DNA of 64,000 bases. Source: Oceanobacter sp045430275. Lineage in GTDB: Bacteria > Pseudomonadota > Gammaproteobacteria > Pseudomonadales > Oceanobacteraceae. The stretch lies in NCBI GenBank assembly GCA_045430275.1, contig JAILXU010000012.1, positions 1 to 64,000 on the forward strand, given 5' to 3'. The notes under the pieces were generated by a model, which searched no databases, was not told where the DNA came from, and worked only from the letters and a program-made list of their open reading frames with translations. Shown one piece after another: positions 20,182-29,232 of the stretch. Position numbers and translations under genes: made by a program. The first letter of the stretch is position 1. Every line of letters begins with the position of its first letter.

Positions 20182-21711
20182 ATGAAACTGAACCAACTGG
20201 CTGCCGTCGTTGCTGCTGCAACCCTGATCACTGCCTGTGGCAGCGATTCCTCTTCATCCTCATCCGAGGACAAAAGCATCGCCATTGATGTGGCCAAAGT
20301 TAAGCAGGTTGTTGATACCAACGCGGATATCGCCTACGCGGCGTACAGCGACTCGGTAACAACGGCAAAAGAATTGAAAATCGCTCTGGAAAACCTGCGT
20401 ACTAACCCAACAGAAACCACTTTGGAAGCCGCCAAGAAAGCCTGGCTGGTGGCTCGTGAGCCGTATGGCCAAACCGAGGTATACCGCTTTCGTAACAGCC
20501 CGATTGATTCTACGAACTACAGCGCTGAAGACGGCCCGGAAGGCGATATCAACGCCTGGCCTCTGGGTGAAGCACTGATCGACTACGTCAAAACCAATAA
20601 CACCGACTTTGGTACCGATAAAATTGGTGTAACCGCCAACCAGGCAGGCATCAATGGTAATGGCGCGATCGACAAGGCTTATGCTGACGCTAACGAGGCC
20701 GATAACATCATTGGCAACCAAGCCGTTACGATCAACGCCGACCTGCTGGCCAACACCGCCACGGCCGACGATGAACACGACGTTATTGCAGGCTACCACG
20801 CGATTGAATTTATCCTGTGGGGTCAGGATCTGAACACCACCGACCAGTCCACCACGAATGGCACCGACCGCGATAAAGCCATTAACACCGGTGTAATGGG
20901 TGGCCAGCGTCCACTGACTGATTTCCAACCCGGTTACGGCAACACCTTGACGCTGGCTTCTGCTGAAGCAGCCACCCAGAAAGTCGCTCTGCTGGGCTAT
21001 GACTCCAGTAAAGTGTCGCACCGCCGCCACAAATTTATGGAAGTGGCCGTCGACAAACTGATTGCGGATCTGGAAAGCGTTCGTGACGGCTGGAAAACGG
21101 GCGCAACTTACCGCACCGCCTTCACCACGGTTGAGACCGAAGCACAGGCCAAGCAGAAACTGGCTGAAATCATGACCGGTATGGGCACGCTGTCTGAAGG
21201 AGAACTGGCGGGTGAACGCATGCAGATCGCCTACTCTTCCAACTCTCAGGAAGACGAGCATTCCTGCTTCTCCGACAACACGCACCGCGATATCTGGCTG
21301 AATGCCGAAGGTGTAAGCAACAGCTACTACGGTGATTACGCAGGTTACGACAGTACACTGGATGGCACTGACAACATCACAACCAACAAGGTCAGCGGCT
21401 ACGGTCTGGACAACTACCTGAAAGATGTGGGTGCAACCGCTCAGGCGACCACTCTGGAAGCGGCTCTGACAGCAACCGCAGAGCAGTACAAGGCGATTGA
21501 CACCAAAGCTCGCAACAACGAGCCATTTGATGTCCTGATCATGGAAGCAAACCGCAGCGCCGATAACCCGGTTGGCAAAGCCATTGTTGCTCTGAATGCG
21601 CAGTCCAAGCTGATCGCCAGCATTGCAGACAACATGAAACTGGACACAGATGTCGTAGACGATGACGCTTCCGGCTGCGACACCGAAAACCCGACTCAGG
21701 CTTGTGAGTAA
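20182..21711 (+). CDS. Imelysin-family (M75, IrpA-like) iron-associated lipoprotein
   Basis: 509-residue exported protein. The signal peptide ends in the lipobox LITAC, followed by a serine-rich linker. The imelysin GxHxxE motif appears as GYHAIEFILWGQD (residues 204-216), and the second characteristic block as DEHSCFSDNTHRD (358-370), both typical of the IrpA branch. Imelysins are periplasmic or outer-membrane proteins linked to iron uptake; peptidase activity is doubtful in most. It is the first gene of a right-reading operon behind a Fur box, with a good GGAG ribosome site 7 nt before the ATG. Confidence 0.88.
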   Translation: MKLNQLAAVVAAATLITACGSDSSSSSSEDKSIAIDVAKVKQVVDTNADIAYAAYSDSVTTAKELKIALENLRTNPTETTLEAAKKAWLVAREPYGQTEVYRFRNSPIDSTNYSAEDGPEGDINAWPLGEALIDYVKTNNTDFGTDKIGVTANQAGINGNGAIDKAYADANEADNIIGNQAVTINADLLANTATADDEHDVIAGYHAIEFILWGQDLNTTDQSTTNGTDRDKAINTGVMGGQRPLTDFQPGYGNTLTLASAEAATQKVALLGYDSSKVSHRRHKFMEVAVDKLIADLESVRDGWKTGATYRTAFTTVETEAQAKQKLAEIMTGMGTLSEGELAGERMQIAYSSNSQEDEHSCFSDNTHRDIWLNAEGVSNSYYGDYAGYDSTLDGTDNITTNKVSGYGLDNYLKDVGATAQATTLEAALTATAEQYKAIDTKARNNEPFDVLIMEANRSADNPVGKAIVALNAQSKLIASIADNMKLDTDVVDDDASGCDTENPTQACE

Positions 21712-21730
21712 GTGGTGAGGTGTTTCAGCA

Positions 21731-23320
21731 TTGAGTGATACAAGATCCCGGCGGTCATCAGGCCGCCTATCTGCGTCACAGCAAAAGCCGGGCTTGTCCC
21801 GGCTTCTTGCGTTATTGGCGCAGCGTACAAGTGTTCAGCTTTCAGCCCCGCTTTTGGCAATTTTTACAGGGTTATTAGTCGGTTGCAGCGAAGCACAGCG
21901 TTCAGCAGACTCTCCTGTTCCTGCCGTTTCAGAATCAGAAAACCGCCCTGGCGGTAATGCCACCACGTCTCTGATTCCTTTCCCCAGCTTCGACAAGCTG
22001 GCTCCGTCACTGCCCGATGAGGCCAAGCCCGATTTTCACGCCGGGCGTGCGCTGGCGCGTCAGCCCTGGGTCAAGGCCCCGACCATTACCGATGCCCGTG
22101 ACGGCCTTGGCCCGGTGTATAACGCTCGCGCCTGCTTGGCCTGCCATGTGCGTGGTGGCAAGGGCCTGATACCGGCAGACAGCAAAACACCGCTGTTCAG
22201 TGGTCTGCTGAAGATGAGCATTCCGGTCAAAACCGGAGACACCCTCACATGGCAACCAGAGCCAACCTACGGTGAGCAATTGCAAACCCAATCGGTGGCT
22301 TTGCAACACCAGTTGCGCCTGAAGACCCCGGCGGAAATGGCCGCAGAAGGTCAGGTCGCACCCGAAGCCTACGCCTATATCCAGTGGCAGCAGAGCCGTT
22401 TTACTTACCCTGACGGAGCGGAAGTCACGCTGCGTCAACCGTCGCTGGATCTGAAGCACCTGGCCTACGGTGAGATGCACCCGGAAACGGCGTTCAGCCT
22501 GCGCAATGCCCCCATGATTCAAGGTATGGGACTGCTGGGCCTGATTCCCCAAAGCGCCATCAATGCCCTGTCCGACCCGGATGACAGCAACCAGGATGGC
22601 GTGTCAGGGCGCGTCAATCAGGTGATTGATGTGCGTACTGGCGCGCTGGCACCCGGACGCTTTGGCCTCAAAGCCAACAAGGCCAGTATCGATGAAATTG
22701 TTGCAGGTGCCTTTTCCAACGACCTCGGCATCAGCAATCCCCTGTTTCCTGAACAGCCCTGCACCCAGGCACAGCTCCTGTGTCTGAAACAACCCAATGG
22801 TAATGGCACCACCCAGGAAGATTCCGGGGTTGAGCTGGCCGATCCTCTGCTGCAACTGGTGATCCAGTTCACCAATAATCTTGGTGTTCCCAAACGACGC
22901 AATCCCGATAACCCGGACGTTCAGGCCGGACGCCCGCTGTTTTATCAAACGGGTTGCGCGAGCTGTCACCAGCCGTCGTTCCAGACCACCTCGCAAACCT
23001 CACCGGAGCTGGCTCATCTGGCTAACCAGACCATCTGGCCGTACACCGACTTGCTAATTCATGACATGGGGCCTGAGCTGGCCGATCACCGCCCGGACGG
23101 CGCGGCCTCCGGTTCCGAATGGCGTACGCCTCCGCTGTGGGGCATTGGTTTGTCACCTCAGGTGAATGGCAGCCGCAACCTGCTTCACGATGGCCGCGCC
23201 CAAACCATTGAAGAAGCCATTCTCTGGCACGGCGGGGAAGCCAACTCGGCAAAACAGCGCTTTGTGCAGTTGGACAACGAACAACGTCAGCAGCTTCTGG
23301 CCTTTGTGCGGTCACTTTAG
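21731..23320 (+). CDS. DUF1111 di-heme c-type cytochrome (thiol oxidoreductase-like)
   Basis: 529 residues at most. Haem motifs CLACH (135-139) and CASCH (409-413) and the C-terminal block LLHDGRA plus EAILWHGGEA identify the DUF1111 family, whose members pair with imelysins in iron-regulated operons. The biochemical reaction is not established. The segment before the lipobox LLVGC has no ATG, so a TTG start (21731 or a later one) must be used and the N-terminus is uncertain. It begins 19 bp after the first imelysin and is co-transcribed with it. Confidence 0.85.
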   Translation: MSDTRSRRSSGRLSASQQKPGLSRLLALLAQRTSVQLSAPLLAIFTGLLVGCSEAQRSADSPVPAVSESENRPGGNATTSLIPFPSFDKLAPSLPDEAKPDFHAGRALARQPWVKAPTITDARDGLGPVYNARACLACHVRGGKGLIPADSKTPLFSGLLKMSIPVKTGDTLTWQPEPTYGEQLQTQSVALQHQLRLKTPAEMAAEGQVAPEAYAYIQWQQSRFTYPDGAEVTLRQPSLDLKHLAYGEMHPETAFSLRNAPMIQGMGLLGLIPQSAINALSDPDDSNQDGVSGRVNQVIDVRTGALAPGRFGLKANKASIDEIVAGAFSNDLGISNPLFPEQPCTQAQLLCLKQPNGNGTTQEDSGVELADPLLQLVIQFTNNLGVPKRRNPDNPDVQAGRPLFYQTGCASCHQPSFQTTSQTSPELAHLANQTIWPYTDLLIHDMGPELADHRPDGAASGSEWRTPPLWGIGLSPQVNGSRNLLHDGRAQTIEEAILWHGGEANSAKQRFVQLDNEQRQQLLAFVRSL

Positions 23321-23348
23321 GTCACCGCCTGATATGAAAGAGAACGTC

Positions 23349-24542
23349 ATGAAACAAGACTCCACGCCCCGGCTTGCCCCTCATTTGAACTGCCGCCTGA
23401 ACCGCCGCCAACTCTTGCAGTTGAGCGGTGTCTCTGCCCTGGGGCTGGCTACTCTGGGCAGCGGCCTTGGAGCTGCCGCCCGGCATTCGAACCAACACAG
23501 CAACGGCGAAATCTGGTTCTCCGCTCAGGGCAACAAGGCCTCGGAATACAGCCTGAGCTGGCTCACGAACGGGGCTGAGCCAACCACCGTTTTAAGTGGA
23601 TTCCGTGGCCACGGGGCGGCTTCTGATCCGGTTAACCCACACCGTTTGGTGATGTTTGCCCGTCGTCCGGGCTGGCAAGGGTTAGTGGTCGATGTCACAA
23701 CACCGGATCGGGTGCAGACGTTTGATGCCGCTCCCGGTTGTTTTATGCACGGCCATGGCTGTTTCAGCGCTGATGGCCAGTGGCTGTTCAGCACCGAGTC
23801 CGACATCGACTCTGGCATTGGCAAGATTGTGGTTCGTAATAGCCGCACCTTCGCTGTTGAACAGCTGTTCGATAGCGGAGGGATTGGCCCTCACGACATG
23901 GCGCTGATGCCAGATGGCAGGCACCTTGTGGTTGCCAACGGTGGCTTGCTCACACACCCGAAGTCTGGCCGCAAGGTACTGAACCTCAGCTCGATGCGCT
24001 CAACCCTGAGCTATGTGAACGTCGCCTCTGGCCAGTTAGTGGAAGAACTTACCTTGCCGTATGACAAAGCCAGCATTCGCCATCTGGATGTCACCCCGGA
24101 CGGTACGGTTGCCATCGCTACCCAGTTACAACGCGCCGCAATGAAGCACGAGGAAGCAGTACCACTGGCCGCCTTGCATCGACCGGGAAGCCATGAGCTG
24201 ACTCCACTTTCCAGCCCAGAACCTCTGCTGGCCCAGTTCAATGACTACATGGGCAGCGTGCGCATCAACCCGCACACCGGTCTGGCCGGATTCACCAGCC
24301 CACGGGGCAATCTGGTCGGATTCTGGGACATCCACACAGCGGAGCTGGCCGGGTATTACCCCTTCTTCGATGTCTGTGGCCTGACGGTTTCAGCCGATCA
24401 GCAGCATTTTGTGCTCTCCAACTCCACCGGTGAAATTCGTCAACTGAACGCACGGACACTGCAGGAGCAGCCCCACTTGCGTCAGCGCTTTGACGGCATG
24501 CATTGGGACAACCACCTCTTCACCATCAGCCTGATGAGCTAA
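23349..24542 (+). CDS. DUF1513 beta-propeller-like Tat-exported protein
   Basis: 397 residues with a twin-arginine type leader (RLNRRQLLQLSG then an Ala/Gly-rich stretch), implying folded export to the periplasm. The body has the repeated blades and the HGHG/GPHD blocks of DUF1513, including GGIGPHDMALMPDG. Family members are found beside imelysin and DUF1111 genes; their function is unknown. The ATG at 23349 has AAGAGA at proper spacing; an ATG at 23334 is an alternative. It is the third gene of the Fur-box operon. Confidence 0.82.
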   Translation: MKQDSTPRLAPHLNCRLNRRQLLQLSGVSALGLATLGSGLGAAARHSNQHSNGEIWFSAQGNKASEYSLSWLTNGAEPTTVLSGFRGHGAASDPVNPHRLVMFARRPGWQGLVVDVTTPDRVQTFDAAPGCFMHGHGCFSADGQWLFSTESDIDSGIGKIVVRNSRTFAVEQLFDSGGIGPHDMALMPDGRHLVVANGGLLTHPKSGRKVLNLSSMRSTLSYVNVASGQLVEELTLPYDKASIRHLDVTPDGTVAIATQLQRAAMKHEEAVPLAALHRPGSHELTPLSSPEPLLAQFNDYMGSVRINPHTGLAGFTSPRGNLVGFWDIHTAELAGYYPFFDVCGLTVSADQQHFVLSNSTGEIRQLNARTLQEQPHLRQRFDGMHWDNHLFTISLMS

Positions 24543-24585
24543 CACATATTAGATATTTACGACCCATAATCGGATAGATAACACG

Positions 24586-25713
24586 ATGAGAGAAGACACA
24601 CCCACAAGAGCGCTCCAGCGCCGATCAGGTTGGCAACAACCGGTCAGCATCGGGGTTCTTGCTCTGACACTGGCCGCCTGTGGCGGAACACGGGAAAACG
24701 ACCAGGCAACCCTGAGCCAAGGCTCTTTAGACCTCGCATTTGAGCAGCTCACCGATGCCACCCTTATCGCCGGTGCAACGCGCATGGCAACCGAAACAGA
24801 AACCCTGAATCGCCACATCAGTAGCTTCTGCGCCAGCCCGGATGCCGCCGGTCTGATTCAGGCACAAGGCCAATGGCAAACACTCTCTTCCGCCTGGCAA
24901 CAACTGCTGCCGTATAACTTTGGCCCGTTAAATGATGATCTGGTGTTCCCGACCTTCCAGAACATCGATTCCTATCGTCCACGCGGACGGGATTACACCG
25001 AGACTGTGCGCACTGAAATTGACGACCTGCTGGTATCTGGCGACGTGCTGAGTGCCGATTACTTTGCCAGTCGCAACTTTAATCGCGTGGGGTTGCTGGC
25101 ACTGGAAGTTGCCTTGTTCGAGACGGCAGCCGAGCAAGACACTGATGCAACGGCAGTTCTGAATGAATTTGTGGCACAAACGCGCAAGTGCGAGCTGCTC
25201 ACCGGACTGGGTGGTGCACTGGAACGGCAAACAGACAAGGTACGAGATGGTTGGACAGTGACCTACAAGGACACGGGCAAATCGTATCGAACCCAGTTTC
25301 TGTCCGGTGAGCTGGACGACGGTTCGACATCTCTGGTGGCTTTGCTGACCTCTGTTCAAAGCTATCTGGATTACCTGCAACAACGCGATGTGGTCAGCAA
25401 TGTGGCCAGGATTTCAGCTTCTGACAGCTTCGATAGCTGGACACTGATGACAGCGTCTATCAACAGCATCAGTGACTTGCTGGAAGGCACAACCGACGAA
25501 CAGGTCAGCCTGTTTGAGCTGATGATATCCGGCGGCAATGCCACCGCAGTCGAAACCGTCCGGGCCAATCTGCAGCAGGCTCGTGACGCCATTGCCAACC
25601 GCGATGCAACCAGCTTCAACGCCACGGCTGCCGCACTGGACGGCAACTTCAAACGCGATATTCCCGACAGCCTCGACGTCAGTCTGGGCATTAACTTCTC
25701 CGACGGCGACTGA
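24586..25713 (+). CDS. Second imelysin-family lipoprotein
   Basis: 375 residues with a lipobox LTLAAC (Cys near residue 29) and an imelysin-like fold: helical, with LLALEVALFE replacing the usual GxHxxEF motif and DGWTVTYKDTGKSY in the C-terminal half. The metal-binding His/Glu motif seen in the first imelysin is not obvious here, so this may be a divergent partner lacking that site. It lies between the DUF1513 and porin genes in the same operon, an arrangement (imelysin, DUF1111, DUF1513, imelysin-like) known from other gammaproteobacterial iron loci. Confidence 0.75.
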   Translation: MREDTPTRALQRRSGWQQPVSIGVLALTLAACGGTRENDQATLSQGSLDLAFEQLTDATLIAGATRMATETETLNRHISSFCASPDAAGLIQAQGQWQTLSSAWQQLLPYNFGPLNDDLVFPTFQNIDSYRPRGRDYTETVRTEIDDLLVSGDVLSADYFASRNFNRVGLLALEVALFETAAEQDTDATAVLNEFVAQTRKCELLTGLGGALERQTDKVRDGWTVTYKDTGKSYRTQFLSGELDDGSTSLVALLTSVQSYLDYLQQRDVVSNVARISASDSFDSWTLMTASINSISDLLEGTTDEQVSLFELMISGGNATAVETVRANLQQARDAIANRDATSFNATAAALDGNFKRDIPDSLDVSLGINFSDGD

Positions 25714-25743
25714 GCCTGGAAACCACTTGTGACTGGATTTGAT

Positions 25744-26955
25744 ATGAAAACCAACCGTCTTGCTCTTGCCGTGGCAACTGCCATGACTGCCTTTTCCCTG
25801 CCCATTATTTCCTTGCCTTCGATGGCCGATGACCACGGAGTTGGCACAGTTTCCAAAGAAGCTGAAACCGTGCGCCGCCTGGAACAACGCATCCAGTATC
25901 TGGAGCAAACCATGGACGAGCGCCTGGGGGCGCTGGCCGATGCCATGGAACAGCAACAGGCTGACAGCCCCATGAGCAAGGTACACTTCGGTGGCTACGG
26001 TGAACTGAACTACTACAACCTCGATGTGAATGGCACCGACGACCGCCAGCTCGACTTCCGTCGCTGGGTACTGTTTGTCGGCTATGACTTCAGCGACAGC
26101 ATTCGTCTGGTCTCGGAGTTTGAAGTGGAACATACCGTGGTTCCCGGCTCCGATGGCAATGGCGCGATTGAGCTGGAACAGGCCTATCTGGAATTTGACC
26201 TCTCAGACAGCCAGAGCGTGAAGAGCGGTATTTTGCTGATGCCCGTCGGCATCCTCAGCGAAACCCATGAGCCAACCACCTATTACGGTGTGGAACGCCC
26301 CATCATCGAGACCACCATCATCCCGACGACCTGGTTTGCCGGTGGCGTGATGTACAGCCACAGCCTCGGCAATGGCCTGAGCTATGACCTGATGATTTCC
26401 GAAGGTCTGAAAACCGACGATCCCAATGCCAATGCTGACGCCGATCCATTCGATCTGAAAGCAGGCAAGCAAAAGACCTCTTACGCGGATGCCTTCGACC
26501 TGGCCACCACCGCACGTCTGGTCTGGCGTGGAGTACCCGGACTGGAACTGGCGGTCTACGGCCAGTATCAGCCCGATCTGGATCAGAGCGCCAAAACCTC
26601 TTATGCCGATTCTGCAACCCTGATGGGAAGCCACGTGATTTATCAGTGGGATCAGGTAACAACCAAAGCTCTGTACGCCCGTTGGGACGTTGCGGGTGAC
26701 GCGGCCAAGACCGCAGGCAAGGACGTTCAGGATGGCGGCTATCTGGAAGTTAGCTGGAAACCACTCAACGACTGGGGCTTCTTCGCCCGCCAGAGCGCCT
26801 GGTCACAGCAAAAAGACGTGGATAAAACCCAGACCGATGTCGGCTTTAACTACTACCCGGTGGATGGCGTTGTTCTCAAGAGCAACTACCAACTGCAAAA
26901 CGACGATGCAGGCAATGCTGATGGTTTCTACCTCGGCATGGGTTATCAGTTCTGA
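25744..26955 (+). CDS. Outer-membrane porin (OprP/OprO-like) with coiled coil
   Basis: 403 residues with a signal peptide (cleavage near SMADD), a short coiled coil (about 37-68, ETVRRLEQRIQYLEQTMDER), then a beta-barrel with alternating aromatic strands ending in GMGYQF. The terminal Phe is the outer-membrane sorting signal. It resembles phosphate-selective type porins; the solute is unknown, but as last gene of the Fur-box operon it may admit an iron-related ligand. The ATG at 25744 was chosen because the leader begins MKTNRLALAV. Confidence 0.8.
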   Translation: MKTNRLALAVATAMTAFSLPIISLPSMADDHGVGTVSKEAETVRRLEQRIQYLEQTMDERLGALADAMEQQQADSPMSKVHFGGYGELNYYNLDVNGTDDRQLDFRRWVLFVGYDFSDSIRLVSEFEVEHTVVPGSDGNGAIELEQAYLEFDLSDSQSVKSGILLMPVGILSETHEPTTYYGVERPIIETTIIPTTWFAGGVMYSHSLGNGLSYDLMISEGLKTDDPNANADADPFDLKAGKQKTSYADAFDLATTARLVWRGVPGLELAVYGQYQPDLDQSAKTSYADSATLMGSHVIYQWDQVTTKALYARWDVAGDAAKTAGKDVQDGGYLEVSWKPLNDWGFFARQSAWSQQKDVDKTQTDVGFNYYPVDGVVLKSNYQLQNDDAGNADGFYLGMGYQF

Positions 26956-26980
26956 GTTGAATCCATCTCCGACTCGGGCC

Positions 26981-27011
26981 GCCGCCAGTACAAAGCAGTA
27001 CTGGCGGCTTT
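26981..27011. terminator. Bidirectional terminator between porin and TonB receptor genes
   Basis: An 11-bp perfect stem (26981-26991 with 26998-27008) with a 6-nt loop and a short T run on the plus strand. It separates two convergent operons. Confidence 0.75.
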
Positions 27012-27023
27012 CACAGGATAGAA

Positions 27024-29132
27024 TCAGTATCGCAGCGTGGCGGAGAACACAAGGTTACGACCAGCAATCGGTGCGTATTCCTTCAGATAGGAGGTGTGCG
27101 ACTGACCGTAGGTATCGGTCAGATTGTTGCCTTTGAGCGACAAATCCAGATCGGTTTTGGCCAGTGAGAGCTGATAGTTCGCCGCCAGATTCAACTGCGA
27201 GTAAGAAGCTGTCGATACCTCATTGGCTGCCACGTTTGTCTGGCGTCCGTGAGTGACCGACTCCGCACGCAGTTGCCATTCATCCTGCTGCCAGGTCAAC
27301 CCGGCCCGCAAAGTAGGAGATGGAGTGCGAGGCAGATTATCCTTGCTGCCAGAGGTCAGCCGGGCGCGTACCCAGTCAGCCGCCAACTCCAGATTCAGGG
27401 AATCGTTCAAAGCATGCTCCCAACTGGCTTCCGCACCGTAGAAGCGGGCATCGGCCTGCTCATGGCGGTACACCAGATTGTCATGGAACGGGTCACCAAA
27501 GGGTTTCAGGTCGTTGTAGATATAGTCTTCAAACTCGTACGCAAACGCAGCAATGCGCAGCGCATCCTCATCGCCCTGATACAACCAGTTCACGTCCAGC
27601 GTATAAGCAGTTTCCAGATCAAGCTCACCATTGTCGAGCTGGAAAGAAAACGTCGCGTGATGGTCACCGTTCCAGAACATTTCTTCCGCATCCGGTGCGC
27701 GCTGGGCACGAGCCAGGCTGAAGCCAAGGCGTTGCTGTTCGTCCAGAATCCAGGTCGCGGCGGCCGAAATCGACACCGGCGTAAAATCACGATCGTCGTA
27801 ATAGGAGGCCTGCTGGCGATGCGATGGACGAATCGCGTTTTCATCCAGCTCAATTGTACGTTCATCCACACGAATACCCATCTCGATCATGCCGTGTTCC
27901 CAGTCGCGTTGGGCAATCCAGAACAAACCAATATCCTGAGTGGTGGTTTCTGGCATCGGCGTATCATGCGCAAAGAAATAGCCGTTTACAAAAGACTGAG
28001 ATAGATCCAAACCCATCTGCCCATCCCAACTACGGCTGGAATAATCCGGAATATCACTACAGCCACCATGATCGTGACATAGAGCCAGCTCACGTTGCGT
28101 CCACTGGATGCCCGTGGTGGCTGTCCAGTTCTCCGACAACACCAGATCCATGTCCGTTTGTAATTGCCAGGTTTCCTGATCAAACAAACCAACCACCAGA
28201 TCAGCAGTGGTTTCGTCGTGAATATAATCGTTGTAGGACGCGTTCACGCGCCACTCTTCTACGGCGTTCCATTGCTCGCCGAAAGGGAGATACAAAGCAC
28301 CGCGCATTTCGTAACGGGTTTGCTCCGGCTTCACCCGGGCTGGTTTGTTGTCTTCGTTCGGCACACCGTAATCGTATTCAAGACGAGCAATGCTCAGGCC
28401 GATAAAACCGTCATCGGACGTACGACTCAAGCCCAGAGCACCACCTTTGCCCTTGGTATCGCTGTTGATAATTTCGCCGTCACGCTGGCCAGTTTTTTTC
28501 CCCTGAGTGCCGGTCTGATAATTGTCACTGCGGCGCACAAAGCCATCGGCATGCAGCACCCAGTCACCGTTACCACTGTCCACAGTGACCGCCAGAGAAC
28601 GCCCATTATCCAGTGAGGACAACGTTGAGCTGGCCATCAGCTCGGTGTCTTCGATGGCGTAGCGATGAATACGGCTGTCCGACAGATTCACCACACCGCC
28701 AATGGCTCCGCCACCGTAACGCAGCGTGGCTGGCCCCTGTACCACTTCAATGGTTTGCGCAGCACTCAGCTCGGCCATAGGCGCATGGTCTGAACTCATG
28801 GCGGACACATCGGCTGCATCGGTGCCATTGGTCAGTACCTTGACGCGGCTGGACGCCATGCCCCGGATCACCGGTCGTCCAACACCTGGGCCAAACGAGG
28901 CATTACTGACGCCTGGCAAACGCTCCAGCAAATCGCCCAGCGTGCTTTTGGCTTCGCTGCGAATGGCATCGCCATCCAGACGAGTCACTGGCTGGGCCAC
29001 CTCAAACACAGCGGATTGCTGTCCAATCGCCACCACTTCCTCCATCTCGGCACACACGGACGCAGATGCACTGACAGCGGCCAGCGCCAGGCACACACGA
29101 GAACGAACAAAATTTGGGGTTTGCGGATTCAT
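27024..29132 (-). CDS. ZnuD-like TonB-dependent outer-membrane receptor
   Basis: 702 residues: signal peptide (1-28), TonB box EEVVAIG (about 31-37), plug domain (about 40-160) and a 22-strand-type barrel ending in FSATLRY. The plug block RPVIRGMASSRVKVLTNG, with SSDHAPM shortly after, resembles the zinc receptor ZnuD. An extracellular-loop stretch CHDHGGC (352-358) is a plausible metal site. It lies 100 bp downstream of the AztD-like lipoprotein gene on the same strand, behind Zur-like boxes, supporting zinc as the substrate. The hairpin in between may reduce read-through. Confidence 0.85.
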   Translation of the reverse strand: MNPQTPNFVRSRVCLALAAVSASASVCAEMEEVVAIGQQSAVFEVAQPVTRLDGDAIRSEAKSTLGDLLERLPGVSNASFGPGVGRPVIRGMASSRVKVLTNGTDAADVSAMSSDHAPMAELSAAQTIEVVQGPATLRYGGGAIGGVVNLSDSRIHRYAIEDTELMASSTLSSLDNGRSLAVTVDSGNGDWVLHADGFVRRSDNYQTGTQGKKTGQRDGEIINSDTKGKGGALGLSRTSDDGFIGLSIARLEYDYGVPNEDNKPARVKPEQTRYEMRGALYLPFGEQWNAVEEWRVNASYNDYIHDETTADLVVGLFDQETWQLQTDMDLVLSENWTATTGIQWTQRELALCHDHGGCSDIPDYSSRSWDGQMGLDLSQSFVNGYFFAHDTPMPETTTQDIGLFWIAQRDWEHGMIEMGIRVDERTIELDENAIRPSHRQQASYYDDRDFTPVSISAAATWILDEQQRLGFSLARAQRAPDAEEMFWNGDHHATFSFQLDNGELDLETAYTLDVNWLYQGDEDALRIAAFAYEFEDYIYNDLKPFGDPFHDNLVYRHEQADARFYGAEASWEHALNDSLNLELAADWVRARLTSGSKDNLPRTPSPTLRAGLTWQQDEWQLRAESVTHGRQTNVAANEVSTASYSQLNLAANYQLSLAKTDLDLSLKGNNLTDTYGQSHTSYLKEYAPIAGRNLVFSATLRY

Positions 29133-29145
29133 AGGGTTTCCAGGG

Positions 29146-29192
29146 CCAAAAAAACAAAAAACCCCGGTGCCAGTTCACCAACAGCACCAGGG
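29146..29192 (-). terminator. Hairpin and T tract between AztD-like and TonB receptor genes
   Basis: On the minus strand a 9-bp stem (CCCTGGTGC with GCACCGGGG, one G-U pair, 29192-29184 with 29170-29162) is followed by TTTTTTG and more T. It would end or attenuate transcripts leaving the lipoprotein gene before the receptor gene. Confidence 0.75.
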
Positions 29193-29232
29193 ATAAAACA
29201 ACGAACGGCCTCAATCAGAGGCAGGTCTTCTA

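Noticed and set aside
27024..29132. The TonB receptor as a siderophore or haem receptor of the Fur operon
   Set aside because: It is on the opposite strand, behind Zur-like sites, and its plug resembles ZnuD; no haem-binding FRAP/NPNL motif was seen.
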